A program made the position numbers and the translations under genes. From Roseomonas sp. AR75 (GTDB lineage: Bacteria > Pseudomonadota > Alphaproteobacteria > Acetobacterales > Acetobacteraceae), in assembly GCF_005222815.1 (NCBI RefSeq), contig NZ_STGB01000004.1:682001-746000 (forward strand): a DNA stretch of 64,000 bases, written 5' to 3'. The notes under the pieces were generated by a model. The model made no database searches. It saw only the letters and a list, made by a program, of their open reading frames with translations, and was not told the DNA's origin. This document shows positions 51,575 to 60,073 of the stretch, piece by piece (position 1 is the stretch's first letter; the number at the start of each line of letters is the position of its first letter).

Positions 51575-53896
51575 CTACATCGCGCGCACCGCGTGCAGGA
51601 AGCCCGCGGCCTTCTCGCGCAGCGTCGCCGCCTGGCCGGCCAGCGCGCTGCTGTCCTCATGCATGGCGCCCGCTGACTGGCCGGTGCTCTCCGCCGCGGC
51701 GCGCACGCCGGCGATGCGGCCGGCGACCACCTGCGTCGCTTCCGCCACCTGCGCGGCGCTGCGCGCGATCTCCTGCGTCGCGGCGCCCTGTTCCTCCACG
51801 GCGGCGGCGATGGCGGTGGCGATCTCGCTGGTGCGCTCCACGGTTGCGCCGATGCCGCGGATTGCGCCCACCGCCTGGTTGGTGGCGGCCTGCATCTCCG
51901 CGATCTGGCGGCCGATCTCCTCGGTCGCCTTCGCGGTCTGCCCGGCCAGCGACTTCACCTCGCTCGCGACCACGGCGAAGCCCTTGCCGGCTTCCCCGGC
52001 GCGCGCCGCCTCGATCGTGGCGTTCAGGGCCAGCAGGTTGGTCTGGCCGGCGATGTCGCCGATCAGGCGGACCACGTCGCCGATGCGCGCGGCCGCCTCC
52101 GACAGGCCCTGCACGGTGCCATCCGTCGCGCGCGCCTCCGCCACCGCGCGGCCCGCCACCTCCGCGGCTTCGCCCACGCGGCGGGCGATCTCCGTCACGC
52201 TCGCCGCCATCTGCTCCGCCGCCGCGGCAACGGACTGCACGTCGCCATGCGCGCGGTCGCCGGCCTGCGCCACGGCCGAGGCCTCCTCGCCCGAGGTCGC
52301 CGCACTCGCCGTCAGCGCGCGCGAGGAGGCCTGCAGCCGCTCGGCGGATGCGGCGACGGCTTCCACCACCTGCCCGACCTCGCGTTCGAAGGTGTCGGCC
52401 AGCCGCGCCTTCTCCGTCATCGGCGTCCAGCTCAGCATGGTGCCGGCATAGCCGCCGGCCGCATCGCGGATTGCGGAGGCGCGCAACTCCACGACCTCCT
52501 CGCCGAAATGCAGGTGGCTGCTGTGCGGCAGGCGCTCCGGCTCGGACAGGATGGCGCGGACGCGCTGCGGATCGCGATGGAAGATGTCCATGCTGCTGCC
52601 CGCCACCGCATCCGGCGGCACCGGCAGATGCGATCCCAGGCGTTCCATCAGGCGGCGCGCTTCGGCATTGAGGTAGGTGATGCGGAAATCGTCGCGCGGA
52701 TCGGCGCTCATCACGCCGCTCGGCATCTGTTCGAGCATCTGGCTCTGCGCGAAGGCCTGACGGACCGTTCCGCGCAGCGATTCCAGCGCCTCGGCGATGA
52801 TGCCGATCTCGTCGCGGCGACCACGATCCGGCACGGCGACCTCCGCATCGCCCGCCGCGATCGCCCGCATCGCCCCGGCCAGCCGGCGCAGCGGGGCGCC
52901 GACCCAGCGGGCCATCAGCACGGAGGAGAGCAGCAGCAGGCCCGCGACGGCCAGCCCGGCCCAGAGCGTCGCATTGCGCATCTCCTCCGCCGCCGCGATC
53001 AGGCCTTCGCGTCGCGCCGCGGTGATCTGCGCCCCGCCTTCCGCCAGGGATTGCAGCCTGGCGAACAGGGCAGCGCGGGCGGGCTGCACGCGCTCCTCGC
53101 GGATCTTCGCCACGGCCTCGCCGGCGTTCAGCACTTCCTCGGCCGCCTGGGCGAGGGTGATGGCGCCTTCGGCGAGCCGGCCGAAATCGTCCCGCAGGCG
53201 CTGCGGCCCCGCGGTGATGCCGGCAAGCCCGCGGCCATGCACGCGCACCTGAGCGATGCCGCGCCGCACCCGGCGCACCTGGGTCGCGTCGCCGGTCGCC
53301 AGAAGCTGCTGCACGCCCAGCCGCACGTCGTTGACCGCGCCATGCACCGTCATCACGCGCTGACGCACCTCCTCGAGCGCTTCTGGCGGCAGGTCGAAGG
53401 CGAGGCTGCCATTGACCATCTCGAAGGCGGATTCATACGTCGCCGCCTGGCCGAACAGCCTGGCGTCGCGTGCCTCCACCAGCCGCGCGCGCTCCTCGGC
53501 GAGGGCGGTGAGCGCCGCCCGATATGCGGCGCCGGCTTCGCGCAGGGCGCTCGCCTGGCGCGACATGTCGCCGCTGCCATAGCCGGCGATGCCGGCCTCC
53601 ACCCCGGCCAGCCCCTCATCCAGCCGCTGCAGCATGCGGTCGCGGGCGGCGTCCTGGCCGGCCGCATCGGGGGTCATCAGCAGGTCGAGTTCGAGCGCCG
53701 CGACCTCCCGCAGCGCCGTGGCGCCTGCCTCGATCCGCTCAAGCACGCGCTCCGTGCGGGCCTGGGCGTGCTGCGAGTCCACCACCGCCTTGCTCTGCAC
53801 CCAGACCAGCACGACGAGTCCGGACAGAAGCAGGACCGCAAGCAGGGCGGAGAGACCCAGCTTGCGCGCGACCGGCAGGTTGAGCAGCAGCGACAT
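51575..53896 (-). CDS. Methyl-accepting chemotaxis protein with PAS domain
   Basis: 773 residues. Membrane span 1 at about 14-34; a long helical periplasmic sensor (about 35-310); span 2 at about 312-331 (LWAGLAVAGLLLLSSVLMARW); HAMP (about 332-385) with GDAEVAVPDRGRRDEIG; a PAS-like domain (about 392-495, MPSGVMSADPRDDFRITYLN); then the signalling hairpin, whose tip is DIAGQTNLLALNATIEAARA with GKGFAVVASEVKSLA. It should control CheA. It is a lone receptor with no che or fla genes in the window. AGGA lies eight bases before the ATG. Confidence 0.95.
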   Translation of the reverse strand: MSLLLNLPVARKLGLSALLAVLLLSGLVVLVWVQSKAVVDSQHAQARTERVLERIEAGATALREVAALELDLLMTPDAAGQDAARDRMLQRLDEGLAGVEAGIAGYGSGDMSRQASALREAGAAYRAALTALAEERARLVEARDARLFGQAATYESAFEMVNGSLAFDLPPEALEEVRQRVMTVHGAVNDVRLGVQQLLATGDATQVRRVRRGIAQVRVHGRGLAGITAGPQRLRDDFGRLAEGAITLAQAAEEVLNAGEAVAKIREERVQPARAALFARLQSLAEGGAQITAARREGLIAAAEEMRNATLWAGLAVAGLLLLSSVLMARWVGAPLRRLAGAMRAIAAGDAEVAVPDRGRRDEIGIIAEALESLRGTVRQAFAQSQMLEQMPSGVMSADPRDDFRITYLNAEARRLMERLGSHLPVPPDAVAGSSMDIFHRDPQRVRAILSEPERLPHSSHLHFGEEVVELRASAIRDAAGGYAGTMLSWTPMTEKARLADTFEREVGQVVEAVAASAERLQASSRALTASAATSGEEASAVAQAGDRAHGDVQSVAAAAEQMAASVTEIARRVGEAAEVAGRAVAEARATDGTVQGLSEAAARIGDVVRLIGDIAGQTNLLALNATIEAARAGEAGKGFAVVASEVKSLAGQTAKATEEIGRQIAEMQAATNQAVGAIRGIGATVERTSEIATAIAAAVEEQGAATQEIARSAAQVAEATQVVAGRIAGVRAAAESTGQSAGAMHEDSSALAGQAATLREKAAGFLHAVRAM

Positions 53897-53966
53897 GGCG
53901 AGCGTCCTGGAAGGGGTCGATCCCCTTCTGCCTATCCGCCTCGCCTTGACAGGCCGTGAATCCCTC

Positions 53967-54001
53967 GGCTGCGGCGAAGGGCCTGGCCCTTCGCCGCAGC
54001 C
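53967..54001. terminator. Perfect 15-bp hairpin after the TAXI gene
   Basis: GGCTGCGGCGAAGGG pairs with CCCTTCGCCGCAGCC, loop CCTGG, beginning 7 bp after the TAXI stop. No U-run follows, but the stem is strong enough to insulate the chemoreceptor gene. Confidence 0.6.
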
Positions 54002-54007
54002 TGTGCG

Positions 54008-55000
54008 TCAGGCCGCGACCAGCCGGTCCGGCACCTGCTGTCCCACCTCGCGCAGATAGCGCGCGGCACCGGGGTGGAAGGGCAGGAAGGTGTTCTTCGT
54101 CCAGTTCTCCGCCACCGTGTCCACCCCCGCGGCGATCGCCGCCTTCAGGCGGGCGTTCTGGCCGAGCACCGACTTGGCGATCTCATAGACGAGGTCGTCC
54201 GGCAGGCTCTTATGCGCGATGGCGAAGTTGTACATGCCCACGATCTTCAGCGGCCGCGTCTGCTTGCGGTAGGTGCCCATCGGCAGCGTGCCCGCCGCAA
54301 GCTCCGGGAACTTCGCCGTGAGCTTGGCAATCTCGGCGTCGGTGAAGTCGAGGAAGTTGACGTCGGCCTGCACTTCGAGCTCGCTGAAGGCCGGCACCGG
54401 CACGCCGGAGGCGAAGGCGAAGGCGTCGAGCAGCCGGTCCTGCAACTGCCCCGCCATGTCCGAGGCCGAGCCGTAGCGGATCGCCGAAGGCGTCGCGCCG
54501 ATCTCGTTCAGGATCAGCGGGTAGTAGGTGCCCGGCGTGCCGCCGCGCGGGCCGACGCCGACATTCTTGCCCGCGAGCTGGGCATGGCCGGTGATGCCGG
54601 AGCTTTTCAGCGCGATGCCGTGGAAGGGCGTGTCGTACATCGGGAAGATTGCCCGGATGTCCTGGAACTTGTTGCCCTGCGTCCAGGCGCCCGTGCCGTT
54701 CCAGGCCTGCAGGGCGACGCCCATCGTCACCATGCCCAGCTCCACCTCCTTGCGCTGGACCAGGATGATGTTCTGGTTCGGGCCCTGCGTGGTGCGGTAA
54801 GAGATCTGCACGCCGGTCGCTTCCTGGGCGAGCTGGCCCCAGGCCGGGCCATACAGCGCATAGGTGCCGCCCGGCGCAGCGGTGCCCATGTTGAGCGCCC
54901 GCGGCCAGGCGGGGTTCTTCGGCTGCGCGGCAGCGGGGCGGAGGCCCAGAAGGGCGGGTGCGGCTGCGCCCATGGCTCCGATGATGATGCGACGATGCAT
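54008..55000 (-). CDS. TAXI-family TRAP solute-binding protein
   Basis: 330 residues. Signal peptide MHRRIIIGAMGAAAPALLGLRPAAA, then TAXI fold features: ALNMGTAAPGGTYALYGPAWG, PNQNIILVQRKEVELGMV, VGVGPRGGTPGTYYP and GLVNF-like FLDFTDAEIAKL. TAXI proteins feed fused TRAP permeases with dicarboxylates, glutamate or similar; no permease is adjacent, so it is an orphan receptor. GGAGG six bases before the ATG and a promoter at 55035-55063 support the start. Confidence 0.92.
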   Translation of the reverse strand: MHRRIIIGAMGAAAPALLGLRPAAAQPKNPAWPRALNMGTAAPGGTYALYGPAWGQLAQEATGVQISYRTTQGPNQNIILVQRKEVELGMVTMGVALQAWNGTGAWTQGNKFQDIRAIFPMYDTPFHGIALKSSGITGHAQLAGKNVGVGPRGGTPGTYYPLILNEIGATPSAIRYGSASDMAGQLQDRLLDAFAFASGVPVPAFSELEVQADVNFLDFTDAEIAKLTAKFPELAAGTLPMGTYRKQTRPLKIVGMYNFAIAHKSLPDDLVYEIAKSVLGQNARLKAAIAAGVDTVAENWTKNTFLPFHPGAARYLREVGQQVPDRLVAA

Positions 55001-55034
55001 GAATTTCCTCCCTGGCGGCTCGTTGCAGCCTGCT

Positions 55035-55063
55035 GCGTTACCCAATGGCAACCTGCTTCGCAA
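55035..55063 (-). promoter_or_regulatory. Candidate promoter of the TAXI gene
   Basis: Minus strand TTGCGA (55063-55058), 17 bp, TAACGC (55040-55035), 35 bp before the ATG. Confidence 0.4.
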
Positions 55064-55124
55064 CCCGCTGCCGGCTGAAAGGGGCTTGCGCGGACTCGGC
55101 CGGTTGCCACATCGCTGTCGTCGC

Positions 55125-55550
55125 ATGTTGCACATCATCAAGCTTTGCGTCGGCGTGAAGGAAGTGGCGGAGCTTGCCGAGTGGCAGGCGAAGCGCAGCC
55201 GCCTCGATCCGCCGCTGCGCCACCAGACCCGCATGATGCCGAAGCGCGTGGCGGAGATCCTGGATGGCGGCTCGCTGTATTGGGTGATCGGCGGCTTCGT
55301 GCGGGTACGCCAGCGCATCCTGGATGTGCGCGAGGAGAGCTGGGACGACGGCACGGCCTGCTGCGGCCTGGTGCTGCACAAGGAACTGGTTCCCGTGGAA
55401 CTCAGGCCTCAGAAGCCGTTCCAGGGCTGGCGCTATCTCGACCCCCCCGCGGCACCGGCCGACCTGCCGCGCGGCGCGGTCGCGGCGGCAGGGCTGGAGA
55501 AGCTGCCGCCGGCGCTGCGCAAGGAGCTGGCGGCGCTCTGCCTGATCTGA
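55125..55550 (+). CDS. DUF1489 family protein
   Basis: 141 residues, the usual family size. MLHIIKLCVGVKEVAELAEW at the start, HQTRMMPKRVAEILDGGSLYWVIGG in the middle and PKPFQGWRYL-like QKPFQGWRYLDP define DUF1489, a family largely limited to alphaproteobacteria. It is cytoplasmic, with no catalytic motif that I can recognise. Divergent from the TAXI gene; the SDR gene follows 45 bp downstream and may be co-transcribed. Confidence 0.88.
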   Translation: MLHIIKLCVGVKEVAELAEWQAKRSRLDPPLRHQTRMMPKRVAEILDGGSLYWVIGGFVRVRQRILDVREESWDDGTACCGLVLHKELVPVELRPQKPFQGWRYLDPPAAPADLPRGAVAAAGLEKLPPALRKELAALCLI

Positions 55551-55595
55551 GCGGAACGGTCTAGGCTGCCCCCAACCAACCCAGGGGATCCGCCG

Positions 55596-56366
55596 ATGTC
55601 ATCGCCACAGCATGCCGCCCTGTTCGACCTGACCGGTCGCGTCGCGCTCGTCACCGGCGGCTCGCGCGGGCTCGGTGCCGCGATGGCCGTGGGCTTCGCC
55701 CGGGCGGGCGCCGAGGTCATCCTGAACGGCCGCGACCAGGCCGCGCTGGACCGCCAGGCGGAAGCGATGCGGGCCGAGGGGCTGAAGGTCCGCACGGCGG
55801 TGTTCGACGTCTGCGACCGCGCCGCGATGGATGCCGTGGTGCCCGGCCTCGGGCCGATCGACATCCTGATGCACAATGCCGGGCACCAGCATCGCGGCCC
55901 GGTCGAGGAGCTGAGCGACGAGGGCTGGTACGGCGTGCTGGACACGCACCTGACCGCGCTGTTCCGCCTGTCCCGGCTGCTGGTGCCGGGGATGAAGCAG
56001 CGGCGGCGGGGCAAGATCCTGGCGATCGGTAGTCTGGCGAGCGACCTCGGCCGCGGCACCATCACGCCCTATGCCGCGGCGAAGGGCGGGCTGAAGATGT
56101 TCATCCGGGCCCTCGCGGTGGAGCTCGGGCCGCACAACGTGCAGTGCAATGCGATCGGGCCCGGCTGGTTCGACACCGAGATCAACAAGCCGCTGCTGAA
56201 CAACCCGGAATGGCTCGCCACGGTGAAGCGCCGCTGCCCCGCCGGGCGCTATGCGCAGCCGGAGGAGATCACGGGCACGGCGGTGTTCCTCGCCTCGCCG
56301 GCCAGCGACTTCGTCTCCGGCCAGCTCATCTTCGTGGATGGCGGCGTCACCGCGAACATGATGTAG
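55596..56366 (+). CDS. SDR-family oxidoreductase (gluconate 5-dehydrogenase-like)
   Basis: 256 residues, classical SDR. VALVTGGSRGLGAAMAVGFA (TGxxxGxG), ILMHNAG (NAG), Ser in ILAIGSLASD and YAAAK as the catalytic YxxxK, FVSGQLIFVDGGVTANMM at the end. The opening HAALFDLTGRVALVTGG resembles gluconate 5-dehydrogenases and related sugar dehydrogenases. Substrate not determinable. It is convergent with the BKACE gene, with three bases between stops. Confidence 0.9.
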   Translation: MSSPQHAALFDLTGRVALVTGGSRGLGAAMAVGFARAGAEVILNGRDQAALDRQAEAMRAEGLKVRTAVFDVCDRAAMDAVVPGLGPIDILMHNAGHQHRGPVEELSDEGWYGVLDTHLTALFRLSRLLVPGMKQRRRGKILAIGSLASDLGRGTITPYAAAKGGLKMFIRALAVELGPHNVQCNAIGPGWFDTEINKPLLNNPEWLATVKRRCPAGRYAQPEEITGTAVFLASPASDFVSGQLIFVDGGVTANMM

Positions 56367-56369
56367 CCG

Positions 56370-57101
56370 CTACGGCGACAGCGCCGCCGCGACCAGGGCG
56401 GCGTTGTCCGGCGCCGTGCTGCCATCGGGCAGTTCCGCTACATCCTCCAGCCCGATGCGCAGCATCAGCCCGAGTGCGGCGCCGCGGCGGGCCAGCGGCC
56501 AGGCGCTGCGGCCGGAGCCGTGCAATTGCTGCTCCGGGCCGGCGGTGCCAAGGCGCGCGAGGATCGCCTCGGCCAGGCCAAGCGCGGCATCGGGCGGCAT
56601 GTCGTCGATCTCGACCAGCACGCGGCGGCATGAGGGCAGCAGGCCGAGGGCGAGCAGGCGCTCGGCGTCGGCAAGGGTGGCAAGCCCGGCCTCCACGCCA
56701 ATGCCGGCTGCGTGCAGCGCGGCGATCACCGCAGGCGCGTCCGCTTCCGAGAGGTTCACCGAGGCCTCGTCCGGCCGCGCGGCGTCCGGCAGGGCGGCCC
56801 AGCCGCGGATGCAGGCGCGCCTTCTTGCATCGTCACCGGTGATCCATGCGCCGGTGCTGACGGATATGTGAAGCGCGGGGGCGGCGTTGCGCACCGCGGC
56901 GACGGCCGCGCCGATATCGGCGGGGTCCAGCGTCTCGGCGCCCGAGGCATCACGCGGGTGCAGGTGCAGCGCGACGGCACCGGCGTCCGCGCAGGCTGCC
57001 GCGTCGGCCGCCAGGGCGGCGGGTGTCAGCGGCAGGCGTGGGTGGAAGCCTTGCGGCCTTGCGCCGTTGAGGCAGGCCTGGATGCGGCGCGCGTCGGTCA
57101 T
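56370..57101 (-). CDS. BKACE (DUF849) beta-keto acid cleavage enzyme
   Basis: 243 residues, shorter than the usual 270-310. The zinc and catalytic features are visible: ACLNGARPQGFHPRLPLTP at the start, ALHLHPRDASGAET (HxHxRD zinc motif) and SVSTGAWITG. Later VLVEIDDMP and the C-terminal half look reduced. The family condenses a beta-keto acid with acetyl-CoA, the model being 3-keto-5-aminohexanoate cleavage in lysine fermentation, but most members have other substrates. The start MTDARRIQ is preferred; the longer frame to 57242 enters the intergenic repeat. Confidence 0.85.
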   Translation of the reverse strand: MTDARRIQACLNGARPQGFHPRLPLTPAALAADAAACADAGAVALHLHPRDASGAETLDPADIGAAVAAVRNAAPALHISVSTGAWITGDDARRRACIRGWAALPDAARPDEASVNLSEADAPAVIAALHAAGIGVEAGLATLADAERLLALGLLPSCRRVLVEIDDMPPDAALGLAEAILARLGTAGPEQQLHGSGRSAWPLARRGAALGLMLRIGLEDVAELPDGSTAPDNAALVAAALSP

Positions 57102-57148
57102 GGCGGCGGGATAGCATCCATTGGCGAGGTCGCGCGGCCCCCGCCCCA

Positions 57149-57176
57149 TCCCTCCCCCCGCCCTGCGGGGGAGGGA
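57149..57176. repeat. REP-like GC palindrome between divergent genes
   Basis: TCCCTCCCCC(C)GC with GCGGGGGAGGGA, followed by GAAGCGGACAG, matching the arm flanks of the copy at 15319-15341. It stands between the divergent BKACE and moeB starts, so it is not a terminator here. Confidence 0.6.
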
Positions 57177-57225
57177 GAAGCGGACAGCCTTGCGCCGTGC
57201 TCCCGCAAGCGACCATATCGGCCGC

Positions 57226-58050
57226 ATGGATCTCGATTTCACCGAGGACGAGCTGCGGCGCTACTCCCGCCACATCCTGCTGGCGGAAGTCGGCGCGATC
57301 GGGCAGGCGAAGCTGCGCGCCGCGCGCGTGCTGATCGTCGGCGCCGGCGGGCTCGGCTCGCCGCTGGCGCTGTACCTCGCCGCGGCCGGTGTCGGCACGC
57401 TCGGGCTGGTGGATCACGACACGCTCGAACTCTCGAACCTGCAGCGCCAGGTCGCGCATGTCACCGCGCGGATCGGCCGCAACAAGGCCGAGAGCGCCGC
57501 GGAAACGCTGGCCGCGCTGAACCCCGACACCAGGGTCGAGATCCACGCCCGCCGCATGGACGCCGAGGCCGCGCGCGACCTGATCCCGCGCTACGACATC
57601 GTCTGCGACGGCACCGACAACTTCGCCACGCGCTTCCTGCTGGGCGATGCCTGCCACCTGCTCGGCAAGCCGCTGGTCTCCGCCGCGGTGCTGCGCTTCG
57701 AGGGGCAGCTTTCGGTATTCCAGGGCCATCGCGGCGCACCGCACCCCTGCCATCGCTGCCTGCACCCGGAACCGCCACCGGAGGGCCTGGTGCCCACCTG
57801 CTCGGAAGCCGGCGTGCTGGGCGCGGTCACAGGCGTCATGGGCACGTTACAGGCGACCGAGGTACTGAAGCTCATTCTCGGCATCGGCGAGACGCTGACC
57901 GGGCGGCTGTTGCTGTGGGACGCGCTGGACGCACGGTTCCGCACCGTGAAGCTCGCCCGCGACCCGGCCTGTGCGTTGTGCGGCGAGGCGGCCACGATCC
58001 GCGACCTTTCCGCGCATGAGCACGCGCCGGCGCCGGCCTGCGTGACGTGA
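57226..58050 (+). CDS. moeB: MoeB/ThiF-family adenylyltransferase
   Basis: 274 residues. DELRRYSRHILLAEVGAIGQ is the usual opening; VLIVGAGGLGSPLALYLAAAGVG is the ATP loop; VDHDTLELSNLQRQ and CDGTDNFATRFLLGDACH follow. Two zinc-binding CxxC pairs are present (CHRCLH and CALCGE). It adenylates the C-terminus of MoaD (molybdopterin synthesis) or ThiS. Without moaD/moaE or thi genes nearby the choice is open; MoeB is used because there is no rhodanese domain. Coupled to the dsrE-like gene by GTGA overlap. Confidence 0.9.
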   Translation: MDLDFTEDELRRYSRHILLAEVGAIGQAKLRAARVLIVGAGGLGSPLALYLAAAGVGTLGLVDHDTLELSNLQRQVAHVTARIGRNKAESAAETLAALNPDTRVEIHARRMDAEAARDLIPRYDIVCDGTDNFATRFLLGDACHLLGKPLVSAAVLRFEGQLSVFQGHRGAPHPCHRCLHPEPPPEGLVPTCSEAGVLGAVTGVMGTLQATEVLKLILGIGETLTGRLLLWDALDARFRTVKLARDPACALCGEAATIRDLSAHEHAPAPACVT

Positions 58051-58493
58051 GCGCGTCCGATCGCCGCAGGGCGCAGCGGCCGGAGGCCGCGAGCACCGGA
58101 GGCGTGAATCGGCCGCGCCAGGCGCCCCCGCTGGGCATCCTGCTGATCTCCGGCGGCCACGAACGCGCGCATTACGCGCTGGTGCTGGCCACCGGCGGCG
58201 CGGCGATCGGGCGCGAGGTCGTGCTCTTCGCCACCAACGCCGGCTGCCGCCTGTTCGACGCCGCCCGCCCGCTGGAATCCGACCCGCGCGAGGCGCGGCT
58301 GGCGGAACGCGGCGTCGCGGGCATCGCCACCCTGCTGGACGCGGCGCAGGAGCTTGGCGTGACGCGCATCGCCTGCGAGGCCGGCTTGCGCGCCGAGGCG
58401 ATGGCGCCCGAGTCGCTGCAGCCGGGCGTCGAGCTTGCCGGCGTGGTCACCTTTCTCGGCGCCGTCCGGGCCGGGCAGATCGTCAGTCTCTGA
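58047..58493 (+). CDS. DsrE-family (sulfur-relay-like) small protein
   Basis: 148 residues from a GTG overlapping the moeB stop. After a polar head of about 28 residues comes LGILLISGGHERAHYALVLA, then GREVVLFATNAGCRLF with a Cys, and near the end GVVTFLGAVRAG. This is the DsrE/DsrF-like fold, often involved in moving sulfur between proteins. Coupling to MoeB/ThiF, which activates sulfur-carrier proteins, makes a sulfur-relay role attractive. The N-terminal 25 residues have repeat-like DNA and may not be native. Confidence 0.8.
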   Translation: MSASDRRRAQRPEAASTGGVNRPRQAPPLGILLISGGHERAHYALVLATGGAAIGREVVLFATNAGCRLFDAARPLESDPREARLAERGVAGIATLLDAAQELGVTRIACEAGLRAEAMAPESLQPGVELAGVVTFLGAVRAGQIVSL

Positions 58494-58536
58494 GCCCGTC
58501 TTGACCCGGCGCGCAAAACTGTCGGAGGGAACGGGG

Positions 58537-59445
58537 ATGCGCGTGTTCCTTCCGTTGCTGGTGGCGCTGCTGACGCTGCACGCCGGCACGGCGTCGCCGC
58601 AGACGGTGGCCCCCGGCAGCCTCCCGCCGCCGCGCCCGCTGAATGCGCCGCCCGCCGCCCCGGCGCCGAGCCCCCCGCCGGCCCAGAGCGCCCCGGCCTC
58701 GCGGCCGGCTGCCTCCGTACCGGCACAGCCCACCGCCCGCCCGGCGCCGCCGCGCGCGAGCCAGCCGGCCGCGTCGTCGCGCAGCCAATCCGGTTCGGCA
58801 ACGCAAGGCCGGGCGGCGCGGCCCGCCCCGCCTCCCACTGTCGGCAACCGCACGCCGCCGCAGAACCGCCGCCCCGGCGCGGCGGCCGGCGCCGCTGCGG
58901 GGGCTGCGGCCGGGGCTGCCGCCGCCGGCGCCGCCAGCGCCGCGAACCGCCCGCCCGAGCCGCCCGCCGCGGCCACGCCCGCGCCGCCGCCGCCGCCGAG
59001 CGTCGGGCCGGTGAGCGGCTTCCCGCTGCCGCGGTTCGCCTCGCTGCGGTCGGACCAGGTGAATATGCGGGTCGGGCCGAACACGACCTTCCCGATCGAA
59101 TGGACCTTCCAGCGCCGCGACCTGCCGGTGATGATCATCGGCGAGTTCCAGGTCTGGCGTCGAATCCGCGATGCCGAGGGCGCGGAAGGCTGGGTCCATC
59201 AATCCACCCTGCAGGGCCGCCGCACCGTGTTGGTGCGTCCGCCGGCGAATGCGCGGGAGGTGACGCTGCATCGCGACGCCTCCGCCGAGTCCGGCGCGGC
59301 CGCCCGGCTGCGCCCCGGCGTGATCGCCCGCGTGCGCGAATGCGAGGCTTCGAGCGCCTGGTGCGAGGTGCAGGTCGCCGGTCATCGCGGCTATCTCCGC
59401 CGCGGCGATGTCTGGGGCCTCATGCCGGACGAGGAGGTGAAGTAG
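58537..59445 (+). CDS. Secreted SH3-domain protein with Pro/Ala-rich linker
   Basis: 302 residues. Signal peptide MRVFLPLLVALLTLHAGTASP; residues about 25-165 are almost only Pro, Ala, Ser, Arg and Gly, with a GAAAGAAAGAAAGAA repeat near 115-130; then two bacterial SH3-like units: RFASLRSDQVNMRVGPNTTF, IEWTFQRRDLPVMIIGEFQV, WRRIRDAEGAEGWVH, and a second ending EVQVAGHRGYLRRGDVWG. It probably binds peptidoglycan or protein in the periplasm through a flexible tether. GGAGGGA stands six bases before the ATG. Confidence 0.85.
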   Translation: MRVFLPLLVALLTLHAGTASPQTVAPGSLPPPRPLNAPPAAPAPSPPPAQSAPASRPAASVPAQPTARPAPPRASQPAASSRSQSGSATQGRAARPAPPPTVGNRTPPQNRRPGAAAGAAAGAAAGAAAAGAASAANRPPEPPAAATPAPPPPPSVGPVSGFPLPRFASLRSDQVNMRVGPNTTFPIEWTFQRRDLPVMIIGEFQVWRRIRDAEGAEGWVHQSTLQGRRTVLVRPPANAREVTLHRDASAESGAAARLRPGVIARVRECEASSAWCEVQVAGHRGYLRRGDVWGLMPDEEVK

Positions 59446-59489
59446 GCCGCGATTGAGCGCGACGCCCGCCCGCCTTAACCTGCCGCGCC

Positions 59490-59786
59490 ATGGACGAGAC
59501 GCCCCCGCCCGCCACCCATGACCTCGGCGGCGCGCCGCGCTTCCGCTGCACGCCGGTGGACCCGGATGACGAGGCGCCGCCCGACGCCTTCGGCAAGCGG
59601 GTGGACGCGATCCGCCAGCTCCTTGCCCGCAAGGGCCTGCTGACGGTGGACGAGATGCGCCGCGGCATCGAGGCGCTGCCCGAGGCCGAGTATCACGCCC
59701 TCGGCTATTACGAGCGCTGGCTGCGCTCGATCAGCGGCATCATGGCGGAGAAGGGCGTGGTTGCGGCGGAGGAGCTTCGGCCATGA
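59490..59786 (+). CDS. Nitrile hydratase beta subunit, N-terminal half (split gene)
   Basis: 98 residues. THDLGGAPRF matches the (H/Y)DLGG start of nitrile hydratase beta; ALGYYERWLRSI and MAEKGVVAAEEL match the end of its N-terminal helical domain (YYE.WL...EKG). The full beta subunit is about 220 residues, and the missing part is the next gene, joined by ATGA. In thiocyanate hydrolase the same two parts are separate subunits (ScnB, ScnA), and so are those of toyocamycin nitrile hydratase. Short accessory proteins of nitrile hydratase are also similar to this half, the other possible reading. Confidence 0.8.
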   Translation: MDETPPPATHDLGGAPRFRCTPVDPDDEAPPDAFGKRVDAIRQLLARKGLLTVDEMRRGIEALPEAEYHALGYYERWLRSISGIMAEKGVVAAEELRP

Positions 59787-60073
59787 CCTTCCAGCCCGGC
59801 CAGCCTGTGCGCGTGAAGCGCGATTTCCCCGAATTGCGCGGCCCCTGCCACATCCGCACGCCGCACTACCTGCGCGGCCTGGGGGGCACCATCGAGCGGC
59901 CGCTCGGCAGCTTCGCCAACCCGGAGGACCTGGCCTATTCGCGCCCGGCGGCGAAGGTGCCGCTGTACCATGTGCGCTTCGACCAGCCCGCGCTGTTCAA
60001 CGAGGGCGCCAAGGGCGACACGCTGCTCGTGGAAATTTTCGAGCACTGGCTCGAACCGCGGGAGGCGAATTGA
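59783..60073 (+). CDS. Nitrile hydratase beta subunit, C-terminal half (split gene)
   Basis: 96 residues, SH3-barrel-like beta domain. FQPGQPVRVKRDFP and CHIRTPHYLRGLGGTIER correspond to the FxPGDxVRV and GHTRxPxYxRG blocks, including the Arg that contacts the oxidised cysteines of the alpha subunit, and VPLYHVRFDQPALF to PLYxVRF. EIFEHWLEP is the usual end. It starts inside the previous stop (ATGA) and ends inside the next start (TGATG), so the three genes are translated together. Confidence 0.83.
   Translation: MTFQPGQPVRVKRDFPELRGPCHIRTPHYLRGLGGTIERPLGSFANPEDLAYSRPAAKVPLYHVRFDQPALFNEGAKGDTLLVEIFEHWLEPREAN

Noticed and set aside
53946..53951. TTGACA on the plus strand as a promoter
   Set aside because: No -10 box at any usual distance and no plus-strand gene follows; the DNA downstream is the terminator hairpin.
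57102..57225. Upstream extension of the BKACE gene to 57242
   Set aside because: The extension translates the REP-like palindrome and overlaps the moeB start; family similarity begins at ATG 57101.
59783..59786. Sequencing frameshift splitting a normal nitrile hydratase beta subunit
   Set aside because: The break falls exactly at the domain boundary with an ATGA overlap, and the next junction is also a clean overlap. This matches natural three-subunit relatives.
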